NCBI GenBank assembly: GCA_009698815.1
Contig: WLPJ01000002.1
Coordinates: 62,001-126,000, forward strand
Origin: Actinomycetota bacterium
Lineage (GTDB): Bacteria; Actinomycetota; Actinomycetes; Nanopelagicales; Nanopelagicaceae
Reading direction: 5' to 3'
DNA: 64,000 bases
The position numbers were made by a program, and so were the translations under genes. Positions 43,245 to 52,357 of the stretch are shown piece by piece. The stretch's first letter is position 1, and every line of letters starts with the position of its first letter. Below the pieces are notes generated by a model, which ran no database searches, was not told the origin of the DNA, and saw nothing but the letters and a program-made list of their open reading frames with translations.

Positions 43245-43928
43245 ATGAAGAAATCTGCAGTCAAGAATTTAGCTGACTTAATCTTTCCATCTAGATGTAT
43301 TGGTTGTTCCCAACTTGGAATTTCAATTTGTTCAAATTGCAGAAGCAGTTGGCATCCCCATATTTATCTCCGTGAAGTCAGCGTGGAAGGTTGCAATTAT
43401 CCGGTTGTTTCTTCAGTTCAATATTCGCCGGTGGCTTCACGAGTTTTACTTAGCGCGAAAGAGTCAAATATTGCAGATGCAGACAAGTTGCTCATTGACG
43501 CAATTTCTCACTCGCTCAGCCATTTCATAAAACGTTTTGGAGGCAGGACTTTGGTTCCAATTCCCTCTTGCCGATCTGCCACAAGAAAGCGCGGCCGCAA
43601 TTTTCTCAGCGAAATTACCTCAGAAGTTGTCAGAATTTCTGAAAATGAAATCTCATTCATTGATACACAATTATTAGTACATTCCAGAGGCGTTAAAGAT
43701 CAATCTGCACTTAACTCAAAGCAACGACACTCAAATGTTTCGGGCGCCTTAGCTGTACCTAGCAAGTTCAAACCCAGAATCGGCGATGGGAATATTGGGC
43801 CACTGATCATTGTTGATGATCTAATAACCACGGGGGCGACCCTGGCCGAAGCGATAAGGGCTTTGCGCACCGCAGGTTTTGAGGTCAAAGGCGCGGTAAC
43901 AGGTGCAGTTGCCAAACCCCTACGATAA
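43245..43928 (+). CDS. ComF-family phosphoribosyltransferase-like protein
   Basis: About 227 residues. An N-terminal four-cysteine zinc motif (CIGCSQLGISICSNC) and a C-terminal PRTase fold with PSCRSATRKRGRN and the PRPP loop IIVDDLITTGATLAEAI. ComF proteins are linked to DNA uptake in competent bacteria, but in Actinobacteria they occur widely without known competence. ATG 43245 is chosen over TTG 43227; a weak CAGGAT hexamer lies 6 bases before it. Same position as Rv3242c between mtrB/lpqB and secA. Confidence 0.88.
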   Translation: MKKSAVKNLADLIFPSRCIGCSQLGISICSNCRSSWHPHIYLREVSVEGCNYPVVSSVQYSPVASRVLLSAKESNIADADKLLIDAISHSLSHFIKRFGGRTLVPIPSCRSATRKRGRNFLSEITSEVVRISENEISFIDTQLLVHSRGVKDQSALNSKQRHSNVSGALAVPSKFKPRIGDGNIGPLIIVDDLITTGATLAEAIRALRTAGFEVKGAVTGAVAKPLR

Positions 43929-43956
43929 GGGGGTTGATTTTAGAATGGGAGCGTAA

Positions 43957-46629
43957 ATGTCGAAGATTGTTGATCGGATCATGCGAGCAGGCGAAGGAAA
44001 AATTCTTCGCGATCTCAGCAAGGTTGTAGATCAAGTCAACGCATTTGAGCCTCTGATTTCTCCGCTCTCTGATGAGAGTTTGCGAGCAAAGACAGCCGAA
44101 TTCAAATCTCGATATGCAGGCGGTGAGAGCCTTGATGATTTACTAGCCGAAGCATTCGCAGTTATTCGCGAAGCAGCCAAAAGAACTCTCGGCCAACGTC
44201 ATTACGATGTTCAGATTATGGGTGGAGCCGCACTTCACCGTGGCAATATCGCGGAAATGCGCACCGGTGAAGGAAAGACTTTGGTGGCCACACTTCCGTC
44301 TTACCTAAATGCGCTCGCTGGCCGCGGTGTTCACGTAGTCACAGTTAATGATTATCTCGCCGAACGCGATAGCGAATGGATGGGGCGTATTCACCGCTTC
44401 TTAGGTTTAAGTGTTGGCGTAATCGTAAATAGCATGACCCCGGCCGAACGTCGCGCTGCGTATAACTCTGATATTACATATGGCACAAATAATGAATTCG
44501 GTTTTGATTATTTGCGTGACAACATGGCTTGGTCTCTCGAAGATTGCGTTCAGCGCGATCACTTTTTCGCAGTAGTTGACGAAGTTGACTCCATTTTGAT
44601 CGATGAGGCGAGAACTCCTTTGATCATCAGCGGCCCAGCTGATAAAGCAACTAAGTGGTACGTCGAGTTTGCCAATATTGCAGATAAATTACAACGCAAT
44701 ACTCACTACGAAGTAGATGAGAAGAAAAAGACTGTTGGAATCCTAGAAGATGGTGTTTCCAAAGTCGAAGAGCTGCTAAAGATTGAAAACCTTTATGAAG
44801 CAGCAAACACAACGCTAATTGGTTACTTAAACAACTCTGTGCGCGCCAAGGAACTTTTTAAGCGAGATAAAGATTATGTTGTCATGAATGGCGAACTTCT
44901 AATCGTTGACGAGCACACTGGCCGCATGTTGGCTGGTCGCCGTTACAGTGATGGTCTTCACCAAGCTCTCGAAGCTAAAGAGCGCATTGATATTAAAGAT
45001 GAAAACCAGACGCTAGCCACAATTACTTTGCAGAACTACTTCCGCTTATACGAAAAGATTTCAGGTATGACCGGTACTGCGATGACAGAAGCATCTGAAT
45101 TCCATCAGATCTACAGACTTGGCGTGGTTCCAATCCCAACCAACCGCCCAATGCAGCGCTTGGATCAGGCAGATCTGGTCTATAAAACCGAACTCGGCAA
45201 ATTTATGGCAGTTACTAAAGATATTGTCGAGCGTCATCGCAAGGGCCAGCCAGTTCTTGTCGGAACTGTTTCAGTTGAAAAATCTGAAGAACTTTCTGCC
45301 TTGCTTAAGAAATCTGGCATTCCTCACGAAGTTCTAAATGCTAAACATCACGAACGCGAAGCATCAATCATCGCGCGCGCTGGTGTCGCGGGCGCAGTTA
45401 CCGTTGCTACAAATATGGCAGGTCGCGGAACAGACATCATGCTCGGCGGAAACCCCGAATTTATGGCCGACTTCGAACTACATGCTCGTGGCCTTTCCCC
45501 GGTTGATAATCCAACTGAATACGAAGCAGCATGGCCAGATGAAATTGCTAAACAGAAGGCCGCCGTTGCAAAGGGTCACGAAGATGTGGTCGCCTTCGGT
45601 GGGCTTTACGTTCTCGGCACTGAACGTCACGAATCTCGTCGTATCGATAACCAGCTGCGCGGTCGCTCTGGTCGCCAAGGTGATCCAGGTGAATCTCGCT
45701 TCTATCTCTCTTTACAAGATGAGCTAATGCGCCGCTTTAATTCGGGCTTAGTTGAACGTTTCTTATCTGCTGCAGGTCTGCCAGATGATGAACCTATCGA
45801 ATCCAAAATGGTCAGTAATGCAATTCGCTCAGCCCAGACTCAAGTTGAAGCCCAAAACTTTGAAATCCGTAAAAATGTTTTAAAGTATGACGATGTCATG
45901 AACCGCCAGCGCGAAGTTATTTACGGTGAGCGCCGCTTGGTTCTAGAAGGTGAAGATATTTCACCCCAAGTTCAAACATTTTTGGCCGATACCTTGGTTG
46001 CCTACGTTAACGCCGAAACCACGCAAGGCTTTGGTGAGGATTGGGATCTAGATCGGCTCTGGCAGGCTTTAAAACTGGTCTATCCAATCTCGTTTACTCC
46101 CGATGAGCTAATTGCCAAAGTTGGCTCACGCGCAGCGATTGATTCAGAATATTTGTCAGCTCAAATTTTGGAAGATGCCACAGTTGCATATGAAAAGCGC
46201 CAATCAGATCTTGGTGTCGAAGTCATGCGCGAACTTGAGCGAAAAGTATTGCTCTCTGTATTAGATCGTAAATGGCGCGAACATCTCTATGAGATGGATT
46301 ATTTGCAAGAAGGCATTGGTCTGCGCGCAATGGCGCAGCGCGATCCGCTCGTTGAATACCAACGCGAAGGCTACGAACTATTTTCTGCGATGATGGATGG
46401 AATTAAGGAAGAGCTTGCTAGTTTGGTATTTAACGTTCAGGTATCTGTTGAAGGCGATGGATCTGAAGTAAAGGCTGCCGGTATTTCAGAGAAGCCAACA
46501 AACGTTGCTCCGCTGCAATACACCGCCGCTGATGAATCAGGGATTTCTAATAAGGGCGACGTTTCCAGAAATAGCCCATGTCCCTGTGGCTCAGGTAAGA
46601 AATACAAACGATGCCACGGTGGTGCTTAA
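43957..46629 (+). CDS. secA: Preprotein translocase ATPase SecA
   Basis: Motor of the Sec export pathway. 890 residues with Walker A MRTGEGKT near residue 105, the DEAD-like motif [18 protein letters not shown], motif [22 protein letters not shown], and the C-terminal SEC-C zinc motif [15 protein letters not shown], which binds SecB or ribosomes. By position (after mtrAB-comF) it corresponds to SecA1, the essential copy. In most Actinobacteria an hpf gene lies between comF and secA; here the gap is 28 bases. The last 4 bases overlap the convergent Rv3235-like gene. Confidence 0.97.
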   Translation: MSKIVDRIMRAGEGKILRDLSKVVDQVNAFEPLISPLSDESLRAKTAEFKSRYAGGESLDDLLAEAFAVIREAAKRTLGQRHYDVQIMGGAALHRGNIAEMRTGEGKTLVATLPSYLNALAGRGVHVVTVNDYLAERDSEWMGRIHRFLGLSVGVIVNSMTPAERRAAYNSDITYGTNNEFGFDYLRDNMAWSLEDCVQRDHFFAVVDEVDSILIDEARTPLIISGPADKATKWYVEFANIADKLQRNTHYEVDEKKKTVGILEDGVSKVEELLKIENLYEAANTTLIGYLNNSVRAKELFKRDKDYVVMNGELLIVDEHTGRMLAGRRYSDGLHQALEAKERIDIKDENQTLATITLQNYFRLYEKISGMTGTAMTEASEFHQIYRLGVVPIPTNRPMQRLDQADLVYKTELGKFMAVTKDIVERHRKGQPVLVGTVSVEKSEELSALLKKSGIPHEVLNAKHHEREASIIARAGVAGAVTVATNMAGRGTDIMLGGNPEFMADFELHARGLSPVDNPTEYEAAWPDEIAKQKAAVAKGHEDVVAFGGLYVLGTERHESRRIDNQLRGRSGRQGDPGESRFYLSLQDELMRRFNSGLVERFLSAAGLPDDEPIESKMVSNAIRSAQTQVEAQNFEIRKNVLKYDDVMNRQREVIYGERRLVLEGEDISPQVQTFLADTLVAYVNAETTQGFGEDWDLDRLWQALKLVYPISFTPDELIAKVGSRAAIDSEYLSAQILEDATVAYEKRQSDLGVEVMRELERKVLLSVLDRKWREHLYEMDYLQEGIGLRAMAQRDPLVEYQREGYELFSAMMDGIKEELASLVFNVQVSVEGDGSEVKAAGISEKPTNVAPLQYTAADESGISNKGDVSRNSPCPCGSGKKYKRCHGGA

Positions 46630-47165
46630 AGTAATTTAAGTTCAGTGCATAACCAGCGCTGATCAACGCCTTCAAATCTAATAACCATGGCGCGTAGCCT
46701 CTCACCATAACGAACCGTCACCGTCGATTCACAAATACCATCAAGTGGTTGGCTCTGATGAATACTTCTGATCCGTCCGATCTCTTTCTGACTTCCAACC
46801 TGCTTAAGTAACTGCATATAAATATGGCGATGACAACGAGATATCAACTGTGCTGGCTGGCGCCGGCCAGCCCAAATTTCAATAACACTTACTGCAAATT
46901 TCATTGTCCAGGTATGTAGTTCGGGTAACTCTTGCGCCGATGTCGGTACCGGTTCAAAACCCGGTTCGTATTCTTCTCCGAAACTGGTGGGCACTAGATA
47001 TAACTTGGCTTCTTGAGGCGGAAGGGGAGTGGCTCTGCGTTTGGCTGCGATTTCAGAGAGCGAATAGAGATCTAACTGTGGATGGCTCCACATCGCGGGA
47101 TCTTCATTGCTAGAAACTAATTGCAGGGTTTGCTTCATAGGAAGTGGTATGAATTGTGTTGTCAT
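46626..47165 (-). CDS. Rv3235-family protein
   Basis: 179 residues whose C-terminal half matches the Rv3235 family pattern: [19 protein letters not shown], then a basic [10 protein letters not shown] helix and [13 protein letters not shown] near the end. It is convergent with secA and corresponds in position to Rv3235c downstream of secA1 (Rv3240c) in Mycobacterium. Function unknown. The N-terminal half is variable and proline-rich. Confidence 0.78.
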   Translation of the reverse strand: MTTQFIPLPMKQTLQLVSSNEDPAMWSHPQLDLYSLSEIAAKRRATPLPPQEAKLYLVPTSFGEEYEPGFEPVPTSAQELPELHTWTMKFAVSVIEIWAGRRQPAQLISRCHRHIYMQLLKQVGSQKEIGRIRSIHQSQPLDGICESTVTVRYGERLRAMVIRFEGVDQRWLCTELKLL

Positions 47166-47222
47166 GGGCGCACTTTCGTATCAGTCACCTCTGCAATCAT
47201 CATCTGCAAGGTTGAAAGCAAC

Positions 47223-47238
47223 TCATCCGCAAGGATGA
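47223..47238 (+). other. Small hairpin with GCAA tetraloop upstream of the SAF gene
   Basis: TCATCC and GGATGA form a perfect 6-bp stem closed by GCAA, a GNRA-type loop, about 52 bases before the SAF gene ATG. It could be part of a 5' leader or a protein-binding inverted repeat. Only the sequence match supports it. Confidence 0.25.
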
Positions 47239-47289
47239 CTGTGGATAGAGGGTGATGAAATCTCGCAAAATGTTCTTTGCTTCGCCACT

Positions 47290-47889
47290 ATGAATAATTC
47301 AAGTAAGGCATCGCAAACTCGTCTAGTTGTTGCAACCTCTCTCTTTGCAGCAGCGCTAATTTCTGCGATGGCGCTAACTGCGCTGGGGAATCAGAGCGAT
47401 ACATATTGGGTAGCTAGTAAAAATCTGACGCCGGGAGCGCAAATCAGCGAATCCGATCTGGCGCAAGTTCAAGTCTCGTTAGGTGAAAGCAGTAGCGATT
47501 ACCTTGCCGAAGATTCATCACCGATTGGCACATATGTGCTGCATGCAATCGGAAAAGGTGAACTGATTTCCATCAACGCACTCAGTGATACCTCACGTGA
47601 GATGAGATCAGAACAGGTTCCTATTTCGGTGCGGGGCAGTGATATACCGAGCGACATTGAGCTAGGTGAGGCGATTAATATCTATTGGGTTCCCGAAGCG
47701 ATGGGGATGCAGAAAGTTGACGAACCAGCTCTAGTTATATCAGGGGCGTACTTACGTTCAATCGATCGCAAAAGTGCAAACTTCGGTACCGATGTTGCGT
47801 TGACAGTATCTGTGTTTAGCCGTGAAATTTTTGCCTTGCTAAGTGCCACGTCTACGGGTCGACTCGTCGTCGTACGTTCTAATGGATAA
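47290..47889 (+). CDS. SAF-domain membrane-anchored protein (CpaB/RcpC-like)
   Basis: 199 residues: an N-terminal membrane helix (LVVATSLFAAALISAMALTAL), then a SAF domain starting WVASKNLTPGAQISESDL and a beta-rich remainder. SAF domains occur in pilus-assembly CpaB and FlgA chaperones. The downstream partner is a CpaE-like ATPase, yet no tad secretion ATPase, pilin or platform gene is near, so a complete pilus locus is not visible here. The end overlaps the next gene by 8 bases. Confidence 0.82.
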   Translation: MNNSSKASQTRLVVATSLFAAALISAMALTALGNQSDTYWVASKNLTPGAQISESDLAQVQVSLGESSSDYLAEDSSPIGTYVLHAIGKGELISINALSDTSREMRSEQVPISVRGSDIPSDIELGEAINIYWVPEAMGMQKVDEPALVISGAYLRSIDRKSANFGTDVALTVSVFSREIFALLSATSTGRLVVVRSNG

Positions 47890-48958
47890 CTTGGCAATAC
47901 CTGCAGTAATTACTGCAATTGCAGATCCAGAATTTGAAGGAGTTGTCTCTAGCGCGTTATTTAGCCAAGGCTGGAGCGTCATCGCTAGAACACTTGATAT
48001 GAACTCTTTAGAGATAGAAATCGCCAAGTGTGATGTCAGCCAAGTAATTCTTATCTACTCATCTGATCTGCCAGGAATATCGTTAGCGCGATTGCAGGAA
48101 ATAACTAGAAGCGGCGTAACTCTTTTTGGTTTTGCCGATGCTGTAGGGAGCGCGCAAGGCTTGCCCGATATTTCACCCAGGCCAACTTCTTCGGCGGAAC
48201 TACTGGCCTATATACGTGGAAATATTAGATCTCCGCGGCTTCGTACTCCGCTGCTGCAGCCAACGCCAAATCTGAAGGCAAGGATCATTGGAGTCGGATC
48301 GGCATCTCACTCAACTGGCAATACCGTTCTTGCGCTAAATCTTGCGCAAGAATCTGCTTTGTTAGGGCTAAAGACTCTGCTTATCGATGCAAATTTTCAA
48401 GCACCCGCAATTGCAACGTTGCTGGATTTGCGCAAAGTATCGGATGAGAACAAATGGCGCGATATATCCGAAAACTTATCTGTTTCAGAAATTACCCAAC
48501 AGAAAGCAGCCGGTTTCAACGCATTGGCGATAGATGCAGCGGCATATTTCGATCTTGTTTACATCGATCTAGGAACGTTAGCCAATCTTTCGAGCGATTT
48601 AACGGACCGTAGGTGGGCCTCGCAAGTAAAGATCTGGGTGGCCAATTTGGCACAAAAAGTCATAATCACTTCAACCACTGAACTATTGCAACAGAGACGA
48701 CTCAAGGACTTGCAGCAAGATCTATCCAAGATCTCGATAACACCAAATATTTCTCTAGCGGTGCTAAGTGTGAGTGATTACAGGAAGAGAGATATCACAA
48801 CGCTGACCAGCACATACCCGATGTCCCATATCTGGCAAATTCCATATGATGCCCGTGCATGTTCTCTGGCAATGAGGGAGCGGACAACGCTTGCGCAAAT
48901 TAGCGCCAAATCTGCCTTACGCAAGACGTTCTTAAATATCGCAACTCAAATTACTTAA
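47882..48958 (+). CDS. CpaE/MinD-like P-loop protein with degenerate Walker A
   Basis: About 358 residues from ATG 47882. The N-terminal ~115 residues look like a receiver-like domain, as in CpaE; the ATPase-like domain follows with IIGVGSASHSTGNTVLALNL where MinD/CpaE proteins have GGVGKT, so both P-loop lysines are replaced. Walker A'-like LLIDANFQAPAIATLL and DLVYIDLGTLANL are kept. Some actinobacterial relatives also carry lysine-free versions. It may bind without hydrolysing nucleotide and act with the SAF protein. Confidence 0.78.
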   Translation: MDNLAIPAVITAIADPEFEGVVSSALFSQGWSVIARTLDMNSLEIEIAKCDVSQVILIYSSDLPGISLARLQEITRSGVTLFGFADAVGSAQGLPDISPRPTSSAELLAYIRGNIRSPRLRTPLLQPTPNLKARIIGVGSASHSTGNTVLALNLAQESALLGLKTLLIDANFQAPAIATLLDLRKVSDENKWRDISENLSVSEITQQKAAGFNALAIDAAAYFDLVYIDLGTLANLSSDLTDRRWASQVKIWVANLAQKVIITSTTELLQQRRLKDLQQDLSKISITPNISLAVLSVSDYRKRDITTLTSTYPMSHIWQIPYDARACSLAMRERTTLAQISAKSALRKTFLNIATQIT

Positions 48959-48974
48959 CGAGCGCTTTCTCTTA

Positions 48975-48980
48975 TACCCT
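48975..48980 (+). promoter_or_regulatory. Leaderless -10 for the DUF6912-like gene
   Basis: TACCCT, 7 bases before the ATG at 48988. Confidence 0.5.
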
Positions 48981-48987
48981 AGGCCTC

Positions 48988-49380
48988 ATGCGTGGGTACT
49001 TGCCAGTTACAGTTGATGAGATCGCCGATTTTATTAAAACAGGTGAAATGGAATGCGGTCCACTTTATGCTCCGACAATTAAATTTCTAACTGCCAATAA
49101 CGATATGGATGACGAAGAAGGCGAATTTTCGCTCTCTATGTTGGCCGCTGATGAAGCTCTAGAAATGCGCACATCAGAGAAAAGCCCCGGCTTTATCCTG
49201 GCGCTAGAAGTTAGCGATCAACAGATTTCTGAACATGGTGAAAATTTTGTTAATTTGAAGGACTCGGCACAGTGGGAGAGCGTGCAATGCGCCTTCTTAG
49301 TTTCCCCCGATGGTGAAGAACTCACCTGGTTTGCAACTCAAGAAATTTCTAACTCACTCAGCGACTGGTTAAAGGCATAA
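48988..49380 (+). CDS. DUF6912-like small acidic protein
   Basis: 130-residue acidic cytosolic protein starting MRGYLPVTVDEIADFIKTGE, a pattern I associate with the actinobacterial DUF6912 family; no catalytic motif is recognised. It lies 3 bases before pdtaS, so it may be co-transcribed with that kinase. Function unknown. Confidence 0.72.
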   Translation: MRGYLPVTVDEIADFIKTGEMECGPLYAPTIKFLTANNDMDDEEGEFSLSMLAADEALEMRTSEKSPGFILALEVSDQQISEHGENFVNLKDSAQWESVQCAFLVSPDGEELTWFATQEISNSLSDWLKA

Positions 49381-49383
49381 GCG

Positions 49384-50853
49384 ATGCCACACCTTGAATC
49401 ATTCTTGCGTGATCGCAGTCCGCTAGATCAAAATCAACTGCGTCGTATCAGAGAATTGACTTCAGATTGGCAATTGCTGGCAGATTTATCTTTCGCGGAT
49501 TTAATTTTATGGGTACCACTTCGTAAAGATTTTAAGAGTTGGCCAATTGGTTATGTTGCCGTCGCCCATATCAGACCAACAACTGCGGCCACTGTTTTTC
49601 CGCAGGAGGTTATCGGGGAGGAAATATCTTGGGGGTCTCGGCCTAGAATCGATCAGGCACTTTCGGGCGCGGAGATCATTCGCGATGCGCAGCCAGAGAA
49701 ATTTGGTGAGCTGCTAATCAAGGAAGAAACTATTCCGGTAATTTTGGATGACCAAGTCATTGCCGTAATTTCACGTCACCGCAATGCAGAACTGATGCGC
49801 CAGCCAAGCCGTTTAGAGTTAAATTATCGAGAAGTTGCTCACAATGTTTATCGAATGGTTGCCGAAGGCACATTTCCATATATCGAACATAGTGAACTCT
49901 TTGATCCCGCAGTGCGCGTAGGCGATGGGCTCATTCGCTTAGATATAAATGGTGTTATTACATATGCCAGCCCGAATGCAAAATCAGCGTTTAACCGCAT
50001 GGGTTTGGCTGGTGAGTTAGAAGGAAATAATTTAGGAGATGTTGCGCGAAAGGTATCTTTGATAAAAAGAGAAGCGCATGATGAGGCAATTGAGGTTAGC
50101 CTCAGTGGAAAATCATTACGAAGGGTAGAAATCGAAAATACTGGTGGAACCATTGATTTGATGTCGCTACCTTTACTTGCGGCCTCAGATCGAATCGGAG
50201 CGATTGTCTTGCTGCAGAATGTGACAGAACTGCGTCGGCGCGAACGAGAACTTGTAACCAAAGATGCAACAATTCGCGAGATTCATCATCGCGTTAAGAA
50301 CAATTTACAAACTGTTTCTGCGCTGCTGCGTCTGCAATCACGCCGTATTGAAGACCCGGCAGCCAGTGCAGCGCTAAATGAAGCGGTACGTCGCATAGCT
50401 TCAATTGCCTTGGTACACGAAACCCTTTCCAGCAGTACCGAAGCATCTGTCGCCTTCGATGACGTCCTAGATCGCCTGGTTGCACATGCGCTAGAACTTA
50501 GTCCACGTATGGGTGAGTTACAGATTTCTCGAGATGGCGCGCTGGGTTCGCTAGATCCCAGAATCGCCACACCGTTATCACTTGTCGTGACCGAGTTAAT
50601 TCATAATGCGCTAGAGCATGGCCTGGCAATTTCGGGCGAAAATTTAAAAATCGAAGTCAATCGTGCGGGCGATGTAGCAACAATTACGATCTTTGATGAT
50701 GGCATCGGATTGCCTGAAGGCTTTTCGCTCTCTGAATCAGCAAATTTAGGCCTTCAGATTGTGCGCACGTTAACCGAGAACGAGTTAAAAGGATCTATAA
50801 ATTTAGTTCGCACAGATCGCGGCACCGAAGCGCAGCTAAAATTCCCGCTTTAG
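49384..50853 (+). CDS. pdtaS: PdtaS-like cytosolic sensor histidine kinase
   Basis: 489 residues, no membrane helix. An N-terminal GAF-like domain (DLSFADLILWVPLRKD), a PAS domain around 180-300 (GVITYASPNAKSAFNRMG), then HisKA_2 with the phospho-acceptor His in IREIHHRVKNNLQTVSALL and an HATPase domain (ELIHNALEHGLA, FDDGIGLPEGF). This layout and its place beside whiB1 match PdtaS (Rv3220c), which signals to the RNA-binding antiterminator PdtaR. pdtaR is not in the window. Its last 4 bases overlap whiB1. Confidence 0.9.
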   Translation: MPHLESFLRDRSPLDQNQLRRIRELTSDWQLLADLSFADLILWVPLRKDFKSWPIGYVAVAHIRPTTAATVFPQEVIGEEISWGSRPRIDQALSGAEIIRDAQPEKFGELLIKEETIPVILDDQVIAVISRHRNAELMRQPSRLELNYREVAHNVYRMVAEGTFPYIEHSELFDPAVRVGDGLIRLDINGVITYASPNAKSAFNRMGLAGELEGNNLGDVARKVSLIKREAHDEAIEVSLSGKSLRRVEIENTGGTIDLMSLPLLAASDRIGAIVLLQNVTELRRRERELVTKDATIREIHHRVKNNLQTVSALLRLQSRRIEDPAASAALNEAVRRIASIALVHETLSSSTEASVAFDDVLDRLVAHALELSPRMGELQISRDGALGSLDPRIATPLSLVVTELIHNALEHGLAISGENLKIEVNRAGDVATITIFDDGIGLPEGFSLSESANLGLQIVRTLTENELKGSINLVRTDRGTEAQLKFPL

Positions 50854-51119
50854 AAGCTGTTGTTCTGTTCAACCATACGTGCACGATTACGTGCGGCGCG
50901 ACGCTTAAGGGCGCGACGCTCATCTTCTGATAAGCCACCCCAAACACCAGCATCTTGGCCGCTTTCAAGTGCCCAAGCCAAGCAGGCATCTTTTACAACA
51001 CAGCGATTACAGACTTTTTTTGCTTCTTCGATCTGTGTCAGAGCGGGACCGGTATTACCTACCGGGAAGAAGAGTTCAGGATCTTCATCACGGCATGCCG
51101 ATTGATGTCGCCAATCCAT
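50850..51119 (-). CDS. whiB1: WhiB-family regulator WhiB1
   Basis: 89-residue Wbl protein. Cluster cysteines in SACRDEDPELFFP and KVCNRCVVKDACLAWAL, the GVWGGLSEDERR turn, and a basic tail KRRAARNRARM. The NTGPALTQIEEAKKVC linker is characteristic of WhiB1, an essential [4Fe-4S] protein that binds the principal sigma factor and reacts with nitric oxide. AAGGAG ribosome site before the ATG. It is convergent with pdtaS, the Rv3219/Rv3220c arrangement. Confidence 0.92.
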   Translation of the reverse strand: MDWRHQSACRDEDPELFFPVGNTGPALTQIEEAKKVCNRCVVKDACLAWALESGQDAGVWGGLSEDERRALKRRAARNRARMVEQNNSF

Positions 51120-51203
51120 GGTTGAACTCCTTAATAGAAGCGGGGAACAGAAGATAATACAAACGCATCAAGGTGCGTAAGTAGGACATTCTCCCTGTTA
51201 AAA

Positions 51204-51261
51204 GCGATATAAACAAGCACGCAGCGAAAATATTTCAGAAAATTTTGGTGATTTATATCGC
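51204..51261. repeat. 10-bp inverted repeat between tRNA-Arg and whiB1
   Basis: GCGATATAAA (51204-51213) and its exact reverse complement TTTATATCGC (51252-51261) flank a 38-base AT-rich centre. The outer arm ends one base from the 3' end of tRNA-Arg. The arms could bind a regulator of whiB1 or shape the tRNA 3' trailer; no T-run supports an intrinsic terminator. Confidence 0.55.
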
Positions 51262-51262
51262 G

Positions 51263-51334
51263 TGCCCCCGACAGGAATCGAACCTGTGCACCCGCCTCCG
51301 GAGGGCGGTGCTCTATCCCCTGAGCTACGGGGGC
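51263..51334 (-). tRNA. tRNA-Arg (anticodon CCG)
   Basis: 72 bases on the reverse strand form a full cloverleaf: acceptor GCCCCCG/CGGGGGC, D-arm GCTC/GAGC, anticodon stem CCGCC/GGCGG around loop CTCCGGA (anticodon CCG, reading CGG), a 4-base variable loop and T-arm ACAGG/CCTGT around TTCGATT. The discriminator is A. CCA is not encoded. Confidence 0.97.
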
Positions 51335-51411
51335 GCAGGTATAGGAGAAGGTTACCCAGTCTTGAAAGTTAAATAGAGCGCAATCTGCAAACTCCTGAAA
51401 GAATGCGCACT

Positions 51412-51948
51412 ATGACCGCTATAACAATGTCAACTGCGTACTTTGCAACAGGTTGCTTCTGGGGCGCTGAGCGTCGCTTCTGGAAGATGGCTGGAGTTAT
51501 TGATACCAGCGTGGGTTATATGGGTGGTAACACTACAAATCCAAGTTACGAAGCAGTCTGCACTGGCCGCACAGGCCATGCCGAAATGGTGAAAGTGGAT
51601 TTCGATCCCAACTTACTTTCTTACCATCGCTTGCTTGAAGAATTTTGGACGATGCACGATCCGACTTCGCTAAATGCGCAAGGTGGGGATATCGGTACCC
51701 AATACCGCAGTTCGATTTACACGACTTCACAGGATCAGATGACAGAAGCGCTCGCTTCACGTGATCTCTATCAGCGCGCTCTCTCAGATTCTGGAATCGG
51801 AGAAATTGTTTCCGAGATTCTAGATAGTACTGGCGTTACTTATTATTTAGCCGAGGAATATCACCAAAGATATTTGGAGAAGAATCCAAATGGGTATGAC
51901 TGCCATTCCAGCACCGGTATTGCTTTCCCAAAGTTGGCGGCAAAGTGA
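51412..51948 (+). CDS. msrA: Peptide-methionine (S)-S-oxide reductase MsrA
   Basis: Repairs the S-epimer of methionine sulfoxide. About 178 residues with the catalytic GCFWGAERRFW near the start, VGYMGGNTTNPSYEAVCTG, and the C-terminal EEYHQRYLEKNPNGY. Three ATGs (51403, 51412, 51427) are possible; 51412 has a weak AAGAAT hexamer 7 bases upstream. Overlaps msrB by 4 bases (GTGA), so both epimer-specific repair enzymes are made together. Confidence 0.94.
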   Translation: MTAITMSTAYFATGCFWGAERRFWKMAGVIDTSVGYMGGNTTNPSYEAVCTGRTGHAEMVKVDFDPNLLSYHRLLEEFWTMHDPTSLNAQGGDIGTQYRSSIYTTSQDQMTEALASRDLYQRALSDSGIGEIVSEILDSTGVTYYLAEEYHQRYLEKNPNGYDCHSSTGIAFPKLAAK

Positions 51949-52352
51949 GCGCTAAGAAAATTGAGATTGACGAGGCTGCGCTAAAGGCCAAACTCGATCC
52001 GCTTTCCTATGATGTTCTGCGAAATTCAGCAACCGAGCGCCCATTTACTGGCGAATATACCGATTCTGAAACCGTTGGCATTTATCGCTGCAAAGCTTGC
52101 AACTCAGAATTATTTAGATCTGATACAAAGTTTCACTCCGGTTGTGGCTGGCCTTCATTTTACGCACCAACTGCAGCCGATGCAGTTACGTTAATTGAAG
52201 ATCGATCACTGGCGCCACGCGTTCGAACTGAAGTTCGTTGCGCATCATGTGATTCACATTTAGGCCATGTTTTTGAAGGTGAAGGCTATGACGTACCAAC
52301 TGATCAACGTTGGTGCATTAATTCAGTTTCTATGATCCTGGAAGCCAAGTAA
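51945..52352 (+). CDS. msrB: Peptide-methionine (R)-S-oxide reductase MsrB
   Basis: Repairs the R-epimer of methionine sulfoxide. 135 residues: two zinc CxxC pairs (RCKACNSELF and RCASCDSHLGHVF), GCGWPSF, and the catalytic Cys in DQRWCINSVSM, where Trp replaces the more usual Tyr before Cys. GTG start coupled to msrA. It ends 5 bases before the convergent DNA glycosylase stop. Confidence 0.95.
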   Translation: MSAKKIEIDEAALKAKLDPLSYDVLRNSATERPFTGEYTDSETVGIYRCKACNSELFRSDTKFHSGCGWPSFYAPTAADAVTLIEDRSLAPRVRTEVRCASCDSHLGHVFEGEGYDVPTDQRWCINSVSMILEAK

Positions 52353-52357
52353 GCAAT

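Noticed and set aside
43245-43928. Competence system from ComF
   Set aside because: A lone comF at its conserved place between mtrB and secA is not evidence of natural competence.
47243-47290. Promoter for the SAF gene
   Set aside because: No TAnnnT hexamer at the usual 6-7 base spacing was convincing, so none was listed.
51335-51402. tRNA-Arg promoter with -10 TATACC (reverse strand, 51338-51343)
   Set aside because: A -35-like TTCAAG is 17 bases away, but the -10 ends only 3 bases before the mature tRNA, which would put the TSS inside it.
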